From: CAVSLM01 sp963728895
GTDB lineage: Bacteria; Pseudomonadota; Gammaproteobacteria; JBBQDK01
Assembly: GCA_963728895.1 (NCBI GenBank)
Contig: CAVSLM010000005.1
Location: 1 to 64,000, forward strand
DNA: 64,000 nucleotides
Direction of reading: 5' to 3'
Part shown: positions 1 to 8,614 of the stretch, in pieces
Position numbering within the stretch: position 1 is the first letter of the stretch
Layout: the number at the start of each line of letters is the position of its first letter
Made by a program: the position numbers and the translations under genes
Notes under the pieces: generated by a model
The model's input: the letters and a program-made list of their open reading frames with translations, nothing else
The model's database searches: none
What the model was told of the DNA's origin: nothing

Positions 1-651
1 TGCATTACCCCTCGGAATAGTGGCGCTGCTGGTGTCACTCACGGCAAACATACCCGTGTATTCGATTGACCACTACCTGGGTCGAGAGGAGGTGGGCTTC
101 TACTCTGGGATGGTGTATTTTCTTCTTGTTGGCCAATTCGTCGCCGCGTCCCTGGCACAAGCGGCAGCGCCCCGTCTGGCGAGACACCACGTGGCGGGTG
201 ACGAGCGCTCGTATTTTCAATTGCTGTGGAGGCTGGTTGGTATCGGTGCCGCAATGGCGGCATTTGGGATAGTAGCGATTGCCTTGTTCGGTCGCGAGTT
301 GTTGATGATTGCCTATGGTCCCGCCTTTGTGAAGTACACGGATGTCTTCATATGGGTGATGGTTGCGGCAGGTATCGGGTATGCGGCGACGTTTCTGGGC
401 AGTGCTCTCACGGTAGCGCGTCGGTACCGGGCCATGCTTTTGTTGAACATCTTCGCTGTTGCGGTCGTCTCGATCCTGTCGTGGATCTTAATCCCCAGTT
501 CGGGCTCGTTGGCGCGGCGTGGGCGTTGGCAATCAGCAATGGGGCGAAATTCCTCCTGAATCTTCGGTTCAACTATTCGCGCGCGCCTGCAAAACGTTCA
601 GCCGAAGCGGAAGACGCACTTAAAACACAGCAGGGAAATGCGTCGCCGTGA
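1..651 (+). CDS. Wzx-type polysaccharide flippase, C-terminal part, frameshifted
   Basis: The reading frame is open from base 2, so the gene begins outside the window. The protein is a chain of hydrophobic segments with short polar loops, typical of the MOP/Wzx flippases that move lipid-linked oligosaccharides across the inner membrane. Near base 497 the frame changes: reading goes from SWILIP into QFGLVGAAWALAISNG and ends at 651. Adding one C to the CCCC run at about 495 restores a single frame, so this looks like a one-base loss in a homopolymer. It lies directly upstream of a sulfotransferase on the same strand, which fits an EPS or O-antigen locus. Family assignment rests on topology and context only. 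Confidence 0.7.
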
Positions 652-731
652 GTCCGACGGATACTTCGCACTCGTGACCGTTGGCAGCTATGCGTTGATG
701 GCGGGAAATCAAAGAGGGGCGCGCCGCTAGA

Positions 732-1624
732 ATGGACGCAGCGCGACTTCCAAACTTCTTCATCATCGGTGCTGCCAAGGCGGGCACCACCAGCCTGTAT
801 GAGAGCCTCAGGATGCATCCGGAAGTCTATGCCGGGCAGGTCAAGGAGCCACATTTCTTTTCCAATGACCTTCAGTATGAAAAAGGTGTGGAGTACTACG
901 TCAATACATACTACAAGAGTGCAGATAAGTATAAGGCGAGGGGCGACGCGACGCCGCACTACCTTTTCTATGAAAAAGCGGCGCGGAGACTGTCACACCT
1001 GCTCCCGGAGTCACACCAGCGATTCATTGTGATTCTTCGAAATCCAATCGATCGCGCGTATTCATTGTACTGGAACATGGTTCATGAAGGATATGAGAAC
1101 CTGGCGTTTGAGCAGGCGCTGGAGGCCGAGCCGCGGCGCGACCTGAATGACGAGGACACGCGCTATGGGCGGGTCCATTTTCAATACGTGGCGAGCGGAA
1201 TGTACGCCAAGCAGTTGCGAGCCTACTTTGAATATTTTTCGAAAGACAAATTTCTGATTCTGTTCCACGAGGACCTTGTGGAGAAACATGACGAAACGCT
1301 GCTGTCAGTCTTTCGCTTCCTCAATATAGAGGAATCGGTGGACCTCGGCCCAGCAGTTCGGGCAAATCCGGCAGGAAAGCCGAAGAGTCGGGAGCTGCAG
1401 GCGTGGCTGCGCCACCCAAGCGTGGTGAAACGTCTGCTGGGAAAGTTTCTGCCTTTCGGTGCAAAGCAAAGACTGGTTTCGATGCTCCTGGACTGGAACA
1501 AGCGACCCTTCATTATCCTCCCATGAAGTCCGAGACGCGTGCTGCACTCGGCCGAGCGTTCAGCGATGATATTCGTGAACTGGAAGTCATCACCGGGAGA
1601 CCACTCGACGCGTGGCTTTTGTGA
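732..1624 (+). CDS. PAPS-dependent sulfotransferase (frameshifted near the 3' end)
   Basis: Likely transfers sulfate from PAPS to a sugar or other hydroxyl. The N-terminus carries the 5'-phosphosulfate loop (FFIIGAAKAGTTSLYESL, about residues 9-26) and the 3'-phosphate motif RNPIDRAYSLYW lies near residue 105, both hallmarks of the Sulfotransfer_1/heparan N-sulfotransferase-like families. The first frame stops at 1526, but the next frame supplies the expected C-terminus (HYPPMKSETRAALGRAF...LDAWLL) to 1624. One extra T in the TT at about 1511 would join them. Neighbours are a flippase and glycosyltransferases, so the acceptor is probably the exported polysaccharide. The acceptor cannot be read from sequence. 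Confidence 0.85.
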
Positions 1625-1696
1625 TGGGCAGGAGGTGTAGGTGGGAGGGGTTTCGGGAGTCGCTCGTTCCGCGCGGAAGATGGGTTCGGTGTAGAA

Positions 1697-2827
1697 GTGT
1701 CTAGGCGCGCGCGGGCAGAAATTGTCCATGTGCTTGGTGCCCTGGTGGTCGGTGGAGCTGAGCGTTTTGTAGTTGATCTGGTATGCGAACTGAAGACCAG
1801 GGGCGAGAGCGTTTCGCTATTGCTTCTGAGCCCCAGGAGGGACCAGGCGGGAGAAGCGCTCGGGGCTGATCTCGATAGAGCCGGTGTTCCCTACGCGTCT
1901 GGTCCGACGCAGCGCGTTGGCGGTCGGTCGCTCCTCTGGTATGTGCGGGAAACGGCCCGGAGGAACCCGGACATCATCCATCTCCACACGCTTAACACGG
2001 AGCTGGCGGAATTCACTGCCAGAAGAACGACGCGACGTTCGGGCTATTTAGTGAGAACCGTACACAACACGATGATTCCGCGAAGCCGTGTTCGGCGCCT
2101 GGCGCTTCGACGGAATCGGGCAAGCATTTCGATTGCTTGCAGCGAGTCCGCGGCGGAAGCGTGCCGTCCATTTGTCGATGGCGAGATTCAATGCATACAT
2201 AACGGCGTACGTTTTTCGTGGCCCGTCAGGACGCGAGAAACGCATGAGGAATTCAAGCGAAGACTGTCGCTGTCGGCTCATTCCCGCCATTTCCTCGCTG
2301 TCGGACGGATGGATGGATCTTCTATGTACGAGGGCCAAAAGGGCTATGACGTCCTGATCGCAGCGTGGCGTGGAAGGGAGTTGACAAAGCGCGGCGGCGA
2401 GTTGCATTTTCTAGGAGATGGGAGTCTGCGCCCTTCACTTGAGGATTGTGCCAGAGGTGACCAGGGAATCCATTTTCACGGTGTGCGGCAGGATGTGCAC
2501 GACTGGCTCTTAGCGGCGGATTGCTTTGTCATGCCTAGCCGATGGGAAGGGCTACCGATTGCCGGAATCGAGGCAATTGGAACAGGGGTTTGTTGCGTAT
2601 TCAGTGATATTCCGCAGCTACGGGAATTGAACGCGCCATGCGCCCGTTGGAGCATCCCGAATGATGCGGATTCCCTCGGAACCAGGCTGGAGGAATGTCT
2701 TGGGGACGAGACGAATGGCCTGGGACTGGGGGAAACAAACGCAATCCGCGCGCGCTTCGGAATTGCCGGTACGGCTTCACGGTATCAGGCAGCGTACGAA
2801 CGGGTCCTTGCCACGGGATCCATATAA
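1697..2827 (+). CDS. Glycosyltransferase family 4 (GT-B fold)
   Basis: Cytoplasmic sugar transferase for polysaccharide assembly. The N-terminal half opens with the GT4 donor-side loop VLGALVVGGAERFVVDLV, and the C-terminal half has the EGLPIAGIEAIGTG segment that matches the E-x7-E nucleotide-sugar motif. The length of 376 residues is normal for the family. The start is a GTG at 1697 with only a weak Shine-Dalgarno sequence; no better in-frame start lies nearby. It sits between two sulfotransferase genes on the same strand, suggesting one transcription unit. Donor and acceptor sugars are unknown. Confidence 0.85.
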   Translation: MSRRARAEIVHVLGALVVGGAERFVVDLVCELKTRGESVSLLLLSPRRDQAGEALGADLDRAGVPYASGPTQRVGGRSLLWYVRETARRNPDIIHLHTLNTELAEFTARRTTRRSGYLVRTVHNTMIPRSRVRRLALRRNRASISIACSESAAEACRPFVDGEIQCIHNGVRFSWPVRTRETHEEFKRRLSLSAHSRHFLAVGRMDGSSMYEGQKGYDVLIAAWRGRELTKRGGELHFLGDGSLRPSLEDCARGDQGIHFHGVRQDVHDWLLAADCFVMPSRWEGLPIAGIEAIGTGVCCVFSDIPQLRELNAPCARWSIPNDADSLGTRLEECLGDETNGLGLGETNAIRARFGIAGTASRYQAAYERVLATGSI

Positions 2828-2922
2828 GCAGCAAGTGGTACAGCTTGGCCACTAGCGGAGGACACGTCATCGACACCAGGAGCAGATTCAGTATCAGAGT
2901 TGACGCTCTTCAGCGTTTGTTC

Positions 2923-3720
2923 ATGATCAACGGTCTCTCTGGCACCCTGCCACTTTATATTGTGACGGAATATCCAAAGTCCGGCGGTACATGGTTTGGC
3001 CAGATGCTGAGTGCGTACTTGAACGTGCCGTTCCCCAGAAACCGACGGCCGGAGTTCAAGAGTTGCATCATGCATGCACATCTCCGCTATTCGCCGCTGA
3101 TGAGAAACGTAACCTGTGTCATCCGTGATGGACGTGATGTCGTCGTTTCATGGTATTACCACTCGCTTTTTCCTAATGAACGAAATTCGCCCTATCTGGT
3201 GGAAAAGACGAGAAGGGAGAATCCCTTTAGAGACTACGATGACATCACTGCGAATCTCCCGCGCTTCATAGAGTACCTGTTTACGGTCGAAAACAGGAGG
3301 TTGTTCCACTTTAACTGGAACGAGTTCATCGAGTCGTGGACCGACAAGCAAACGGCGACGTTCGTGAAGTACGAAGATCTGGTCGCGGACGCAGCGTCAG
3401 CGCTTCGGCCCGTGGTAGAGAAGCTCACGGGGACGCGCGCCGACATGCAAAGACTGCAGGAGATAAGGGAGCAGTACTCGTTTAAGCGTCTTGCGAAGAG
3501 GGAGCCGGGAAGTGAGAACAGGGCCAGCTTCATGCGCAAAGGAATAGTCGGCGACTGGAGAAATCATTTTGACCGCGCAGCATGTGAAGTATTCGGTCAG
3601 TATGCGGGTGATACGCTGATTAAGTTGGGCTACGAGACGGATCAAAGGTGGATCCAGAACACTTCGGAACGGCGCAGTCCCGCAGAGGGCAAAGGCATCA
3701 GGGTCGTCGACGCAACTTAG
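2923..3720 (+). CDS. Second sulfotransferase-domain protein
   Basis: Contains the 5'-PAPS loop VTEYPKSGGTWFGQML (about residues 12-27) and the 3'-PAPS segment VIRDGRDVVVSWYYH, followed by a family-typical basic C-terminal stretch (RASFMRKGIVGDWRNHF) that resembles the RKG-x-x-GDWKN motif of cytosolic-type sulfotransferases. It is therefore a different subfamily from the enzyme at 732. The open frame extends upstream to 2695, but those residues overlap the preceding glycosyltransferase and look non-coding; the first plausible ATG is 2923, although a start as early as 2830 is possible. Its stop codon overlaps the convergent glycosyltransferase stop by three bases (TTAG at 3717-3720). Confidence 0.85.
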   Translation: MINGLSGTLPLYIVTEYPKSGGTWFGQMLSAYLNVPFPRNRRPEFKSCIMHAHLRYSPLMRNVTCVIRDGRDVVVSWYYHSLFPNERNSPYLVEKTRRENPFRDYDDITANLPRFIEYLFTVENRRLFHFNWNEFIESWTDKQTATFVKYEDLVADAASALRPVVEKLTGTRADMQRLQEIREQYSFKRLAKREPGSENRASFMRKGIVGDWRNHFDRAACEVFGQYAGDTLIKLGYETDQRWIQNTSERRSPAEGKGIRVVDAT

Positions 3721-4883
3721 GGCAGATTACGCGAAGCCAGATCTCTACGATTCGCCAACGCGGAAAGCTGGTCCATGTACATCTCGAACTTGCGTGCAGG
3801 GGTGGGTAGGTTTCGGATGACCTCGCGTCCCTTGCTCACGAGTTCTGTCCATCGCGCGGGACTATCCAGCAGGTGAACGATGGACCGGGCAGCTTCCGCC
3901 GGTTCCATCGCCGGGTAATACTCGGCCGCATCTCCGCAGACATCTCGCGAAAATCTGAGGTCGGTTGTAACGATTGGCCGCCCCATGGCCATCGCCTCGG
4001 GATAGTTGGCCGATGAGGTTTCAAGCAAGGATGGGAGGAAGCAAAGGTGGCAACTTTCGTACAGTGCGGGGCCTTCAGCAACTGGAATAGGGCCCACGTT
4101 GTTGATTCGGTCAGCGACCATCAAGTGCTGCGCAATCGATCTTATCCGCAGGAGACCGGGATCATCCTGAGGGAGCGTCAGCACAAACTCGAAATCAAGC
4201 TCCTTTCGAATCTTCGAGATTTCACTCGCTACACGCGGGATGATTTCGAGGTTCTTATGCTTGTAGTACGCGGACAATGTCAAGATTCGAAGTTTCCGGG
4301 TGTTCCCTGGCGGATCCGCGCAGGTTCTGTCGAGAAGGTAATGCGGGCCGCAGGAGTTGGGAACCACGCGGACCAGGTCGGGATCGACGCGCAATCGACG
4401 GACGAGGCCTTGACGGGCAACTTCCGCTTCTACCACCCACTCGTCAGCATTTCGGAACCATAGTGCCTTGTAGAGCATAAGAAGCAGAAACCTAACCTGA
4501 TCCAAGGAGAGGCCCAATCCACGGAACGCGAGCACACTTGAGTGCGTGACCCAGGGGTCCGCTACGCCGCATAGATGCGGGGAACGGAACCGGACATAAG
4601 CAGGACCGAAGAAGGTGAATACGACGTCAGGCTGGAGCTCTTGTTCAAGAGCAGTGAGTTTCTTTCGCGCGGTTCGGCTCCTCGCGGGCGACTCATGGAA
4701 TACTTCCACTCCAGAGGTGCGCAGGCAGTCTCGGAATGGAGTCAATTCCGTATCGAGCGCCTTGGAGAGCGCGAAGTACCACTCCACTTTCCCGCGGGTC
4801 GAGGGTGTCTGTGAGACAAAGGACGAGCTCGCTTGAAGGGCGCCTCCTTTCAATAACGTAGTGGCATTAAAGAGAACCTTCAT
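3717..4883 (-). CDS. Glycosyltransferase family 4
   Basis: Starts at MKVLFNATTLLKGGALQ, a normal GT4 N-terminus. The frame is open a further 86 codons upstream, but that stretch is basic, low in conservation signs and lies before a good start, so I discard it. The C-terminal half carries ILTLSAYYKHKNLEIIP and the donor-binding segment PSLLETSSANYPEAMAMG. About 388 residues. It is transcribed towards the sulfotransferase, away from the polymerase-like gene upstream, and shares an overlapping stop with the convergent gene. Sugar specificity is unknown. Confidence 0.82.
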   Translation of the reverse strand: MKVLFNATTLLKGGALQASSSFVSQTPSTRGKVEWYFALSKALDTELTPFRDCLRTSGVEVFHESPARSRTARKKLTALEQELQPDVVFTFFGPAYVRFRSPHLCGVADPWVTHSSVLAFRGLGLSLDQVRFLLLMLYKALWFRNADEWVVEAEVARQGLVRRLRVDPDLVRVVPNSCGPHYLLDRTCADPPGNTRKLRILTLSAYYKHKNLEIIPRVASEISKIRKELDFEFVLTLPQDDPGLLRIRSIAQHLMVADRINNVGPIPVAEGPALYESCHLCFLPSLLETSSANYPEAMAMGRPIVTTDLRFSRDVCGDAAEYYPAMEPAEAARSIVHLLDSPARWTELVSKGREVIRNLPTPARKFEMYMDQLSALANRRDLASRNLP

Positions 4884-5112
4884 CGAATGCCGTGCCCATA
4901 GTTGTCGAAAGTGGAAGAATCCGCCGGGGCATTGAGGGCTTGAAGGGATCCGGGACCCGCGTGCAGAACGGGAAACGGCGAAGCAACCTGGAACCCCCTT
5001 TAAGGTAGATCGGCGTCGCCGCACTTCAAGGTAGCGAATGATTCCTGGCACCGCAACCTTGCGAGGGTATGGAAGTTCCCTCGCGAAGAGCGTTAGCCGG
5101 TAGAGCGCAACG

Positions 5113-6528
5113 TCATTGCCTGGAGCGGGGGAGCGCAGCAATGACGGAACTACTCACCCCGCGACCAGTGCCCTTGCCGAGTACTGACAGGGGAACGGCG
5201 GGACGTAATAGCCGCTCAGCCGCTTTGGCAGAGCCCTGGGATCTGCTTGGTTGGCTTTCGGGCCGGCGCGCGGGCACAGCAACTCGGCTTGCCACGAATG
5301 CCATGAGGGCAAGCACCGGAATCATAATCTCGTAATCACCCGTCGTATGGTAGACCTGAGATGACACCAACAGGAATGGTGGCATGGTTGACCAAATGTA
5401 CATGGACCACATTTCCGCCTCCGTTGTCCCGCTGCGGCGGAAGCGGCGCGTATTCAGGAGGAATGCAACAAACAACGCGACAACAGTAAGGAACACGGCG
5501 AGTCCCTGCTCTACGAGGATCTGCATCCACATGTTGTGGATTATGATCGTACCGTGATAGAAGTATGCGGACCCGGTACCGAGCAAAAGGATTTTGAGGT
5601 GTGAGAGGGCATCAAGGCCCATACGGATCTGCATGAGACGACCACCACCTACGGCGACGCCGCCTTGATCCCCCTGCTCCAATCGCCCGGAGAGTGCTTC
5701 GAGCAGTCGCGCCGGCTGCAGTGAGTCTGGCAGGAATCCGGAAGCAACCACCCCGAGCAAGCCAACCATGACGACCATCGAGAGCACGACGAATTTGCTG
5801 TCCAGCAATCTCTGTCGGCCCCAGAAGACGAGCAGTAGCAGGAACAGGAGAAAGGCGAAAGTGCCGCCGCGGGCGAGCGTCGAAACTACTACCAGGCCGC
5901 CGATTGCCGCGGTTAGGAAGAAGTGCAGATACCGCCTTTGAAACCACCATCGCGTCAGGGCAAATGCGAGAAAGAGGTTGAGCCAGGTTACGTATACGTT
6001 CGCATTCGGGGTAGTCCCGCTAATGCGGTTGACGACGCCCATGCCTTGTATGGCGGCTTTGCTTCCTTCAGTGTCACCGCTGCCGAAATAGTTCGCAGCA
6101 ACTCCGATGTGAGATCCGGTCAGGAGCTGTGCCAGGCCAACGGCAGTAAGAAGCAGGCCAACTGCGACCAGGACATTTTCGAACTGCCGAGCCTCGACGA
6201 TAGCGGATTCAAAGAGCAGGCGAGCGGCGAAATAGATAAGCACGTAACGGGCCCAATCTGCCAGGTTGGGCATGCTCAGGGACCGTTGGCCACTGAAGCC
6301 AAAACTGAGAAGGACGGCAAGAAAGATGCATACAACAACGAAGTCTGTGGGAAGAGCCCGAAATCGAAGCCTGCCCGGGTGCAGCAACTTCGTCAATAGG
6401 AGAACAGCCAGCAGGGGCGCCAGGACAACATCAAGTGTGTAAACCCGAATTGGCCCGACCTGCATCGCTAAAGTAATCGGAAGAGCAAAGAACAATGCGA
6501 GGAATAGCATCCGCGACAACCAGAGCAT
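5113..6528 (-). CDS. O-antigen polymerase/ligase-like membrane protein (Wzy_C family)
   Basis: A 471-residue integral membrane protein with roughly ten to twelve predicted hydrophobic segments and a large periplasmic loop in the second half, which is the Wzy_C/O-antigen ligase layout. The segment around HNMWMQILVEQGLAVFL matches the conserved HN-x(n)-E-x-G-x-x-G region that follows the loop. It would polymerise or ligate glycan repeat units at the periplasmic face. It lies 24 bases downstream of the exported GH-like gene and upstream of a GT4 on the same strand, so the three are probably co-transcribed. Polymerase and ligase functions cannot be separated by sequence. Confidence 0.8.
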   Translation of the reverse strand: MLWLSRMLFLALFFALPITLAMQVGPIRVYTLDVVLAPLLAVLLLTKLLHPGRLRFRALPTDFVVVCIFLAVLLSFGFSGQRSLSMPNLADWARYVLIYFAARLLFESAIVEARQFENVLVAVGLLLTAVGLAQLLTGSHIGVAANYFGSGDTEGSKAAIQGMGVVNRISGTTPNANVYVTWLNLFLAFALTRWWFQRRYLHFFLTAAIGGLVVVSTLARGGTFAFLLFLLLLVFWGRQRLLDSKFVVLSMVVMVGLLGVVASGFLPDSLQPARLLEALSGRLEQGDQGGVAVGGGRLMQIRMGLDALSHLKILLLGTGSAYFYHGTIIIHNMWMQILVEQGLAVFLTVVALFVAFLLNTRRFRRSGTTEAEMWSMYIWSTMPPFLLVSSQVYHTTGDYEIMIPVLALMAFVASRVAVPARRPESQPSRSQGSAKAAERLLRPAVPLSVLGKGTGRGVSSSVIAALPRSRQ

Positions 6529-6552
6529 GAGTAGTTGCCCTCTAGCAGGTGA

Positions 6553-8412
6553 TCAGTTCTCGCTACCGCTTCTGAGTAGCAGACGGATATATCCTGTGAC
6601 TTGTCGGCGGACCGAGTCGGGATCAGCGGTATCAGCGCGACGCACTCTTGCCAGGTATTCCTTTGCTACGCGGGCGTCAGACGTACGTCCGGGTGCAGCG
6701 TCGATCAGACGCTCCAAAGTGGCTATATAGCGGACATCATCTACGGCCTCTCGAAGGCCCTCCCAGGCCAATGTGTCGATTGGTTGTTCTACAGTAGGGT
6801 AGGTGAGATTGAGGTCACGCGTCTTCTTATTATCGAAATCGTTCCACACGGTTCCGGTTCCACCAGCGTGCTGATAAGCGTATACCATAGCGCCATCATA
6901 GTTCGCCTGCCATAGGCGTAGGCCGTAGTTCAGACGAAACAACGCGGGATTCTCCGGGCCAGATTGTGGGAAATGGTAACAGAAGATCTTGTTACCCAGC
7001 GCATGCATTCTTGCCGCGTCCCCTTTGCTCGGCGCACCATTGAGGACGAGAAGATCAGTTAGTGCCGCCATTGATTCGTAACTCCCCCGGGAACCGGCAG
7101 CAAATATCCTGCCGCCGGCCCTTCGGATCTGCTTCCACACAGAGTTTTGAGCAACCAAAGCCTTATGTTTTGCTTCATCCTTCCCATACACATATAGCTT
7201 GGTGGCACCATAATCGGTTGCCAGTTTTCGGAGGGCGGTAACCTCCTTTACAACGCGTTTCAGGTCCTTGGCATCTTCTGTAGCGCCGAAGGTCTTGAGA
7301 AGGTAGAGAGGTTCGCGCGCCATGCCGACTGCCCGGCGGATTTCCAGATACTGTGGCAGCAGACGCTTCTGCTCCGCCGCGACGTCGTGGCGGTGGGCCT
7401 GTGGATCGGGATTCAATTGATAGACAGTTGGATTGCCAATGCCATGCGCGAGCATATTTGTCAGTTCGGCGCGAAGCTGACGTGTATCCTTGTACTCGGA
7501 CGATACAGTACCGTCACCTTGCACCAGGCGTCCACGATAATACACGCTGTAGACCAGTGTTGGAGGGGCAAGAGCAAACGGCAGAACTTCAACGTGTAGA
7601 GGAATTTCTGCAAGTAGATTTCCATCGGCGCTAAGTCTAAGCGAGCCATCGTACGTGCCCGCGGCAGCAGTGGCAGGAACGTGAACCGTCAACCAGAACT
7701 GCTTCGTTTCGTGCGGCTCCAGTATGAGCGGCAGAAGATGGTTTGCATCCCGGACCGGAAATGCTGAGTTCGGTGGATTCACGCGACCGGACGGGATGTG
7801 AGGGTCGGTCACGGAAACATATCGACTACCCTTCGGGAAGTCCAACCGCAGGAAGTTAGTTCGCGTCGTTCGGTCAACGCGCACAAGGGAATCATCGTGC
7901 AGCAGCAATTCGGGGACAAGTTGAGCTCCCTCGCCTAGGCGATATTCGCTTTTCCAGGCTCCAGTGGCCTGGTACCAGACCTTTACAACCCGAACATCCA
8001 GCGTATTTGCCGATAGCACGCCGCTCTTGCCGATGAGGCGAGTAGGTTCAAGCCGTACTGCGGTTAGACGCTCATCGCTACGAATCACGAAGCTGATCGG
8101 CTCGTATTCTCCCTTGGCCGCCGCAAGGGAAATCGTGGGCGTAGCATTTTCGACCTTGATCTTCTGGGTCGGGAGAATCGGAACGGCTGAAATGGCGGGT
8201 ACAACGCGAATTGTGATCGAAGCGCGCGCGCCCAGTGGAGGGGCGAGAACCAGGGCCAGGAAAGCAACCGCAGCCACCCTGTTTCCTCGAGGAAAAGGGT
8301 TCTTGATCTGTGGATTTGGTGTCACAGCATATTGGAGCCCCAGCGAAGTAAGCCAGTCTAGCAGCCTCAATCGAAAGCCGCTTCCCAGGGAGCAATTGAA
8401 CTGGTCTTTCAT
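6553..8412 (-). CDS. Exported DUF4091 / GH123-like protein
   Basis: A large secreted protein with an N-terminal beta-sandwich-like region (LAAAKGEYEPISFVIRSDE, as in DUF4091 proteins) and a C-terminal part predicted to be a glycoside-hydrolase-like barrel (YPTVEQPIDTLAWEGLREAVDD is the typical family tail that ends DDVRYIATLE). The hydrophobic export signal ends at LVLAPPLGARA, about residue 65 of the longest frame, so the true start may be internal: a GTG at 8277 has a GAGGA sequence just upstream, but would leave little positive charge before the signal. Likely role: extracellular or periplasmic polysaccharide trimming. No substrate can be inferred. Confidence 0.75.
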   Translation of the reverse strand: MKDQFNCSLGSGFRLRLLDWLTSLGLQYAVTPNPQIKNPFPRGNRVAAVAFLALVLAPPLGARASITIRVVPAISAVPILPTQKIKVENATPTISLAAAKGEYEPISFVIRSDERLTAVRLEPTRLIGKSGVLSANTLDVRVVKVWYQATGAWKSEYRLGEGAQLVPELLLHDDSLVRVDRTTRTNFLRLDFPKGSRYVSVTDPHIPSGRVNPPNSAFPVRDANHLLPLILEPHETKQFWLTVHVPATAAAGTYDGSLRLSADGNLLAEIPLHVEVLPFALAPPTLVYSVYYRGRLVQGDGTVSSEYKDTRQLRAELTNMLAHGIGNPTVYQLNPDPQAHRHDVAAEQKRLLPQYLEIRRAVGMAREPLYLLKTFGATEDAKDLKRVVKEVTALRKLATDYGATKLYVYGKDEAKHKALVAQNSVWKQIRRAGGRIFAAGSRGSYESMAALTDLLVLNGAPSKGDAARMHALGNKIFCYHFPQSGPENPALFRLNYGLRLWQANYDGAMVYAYQHAGGTGTVWNDFDNKKTRDLNLTYPTVEQPIDTLAWEGLREAVDDVRYIATLERLIDAAPGRTSDARVAKEYLARVRRADTADPDSVRRQVTGYIRLLLRSGSEN

Positions 8413-8614
8413 AGGGAGGTTCGTGGGTCACAAACGGCAAGCTCGCTCCAGCAGAGGTGGGGCCCGACCATGCCGCGCTTTGTGCAGTGAGCATGATACA
8501 ATTCGGGCCACGATAGTCCAGGGGCGCCGTACGTGCGAGTTGCTCGATTGTGCTGGCCAATCCTGGAGACCGCGACTAAAAACGCCCGTCCGTAATCAAA
8601 GCAGAATAGTTGCC
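8413..8614. promoter_or_regulatory. Divergent intergenic region between two exported-protein genes
   Basis: Two hundred bases separate the DUF4091 gene (minus strand) from the FG-GAP/dockerin gene (plus strand), so promoters for both must lie here. I see no strong sigma-70 pair, operator or riboswitch. An AGGGAGG followed by GTG at 8421 on the plus strand is in frame with the downstream gene, but the ATG at 8615 is preferred because it begins a proper signal peptide. Confidence 0.35.
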
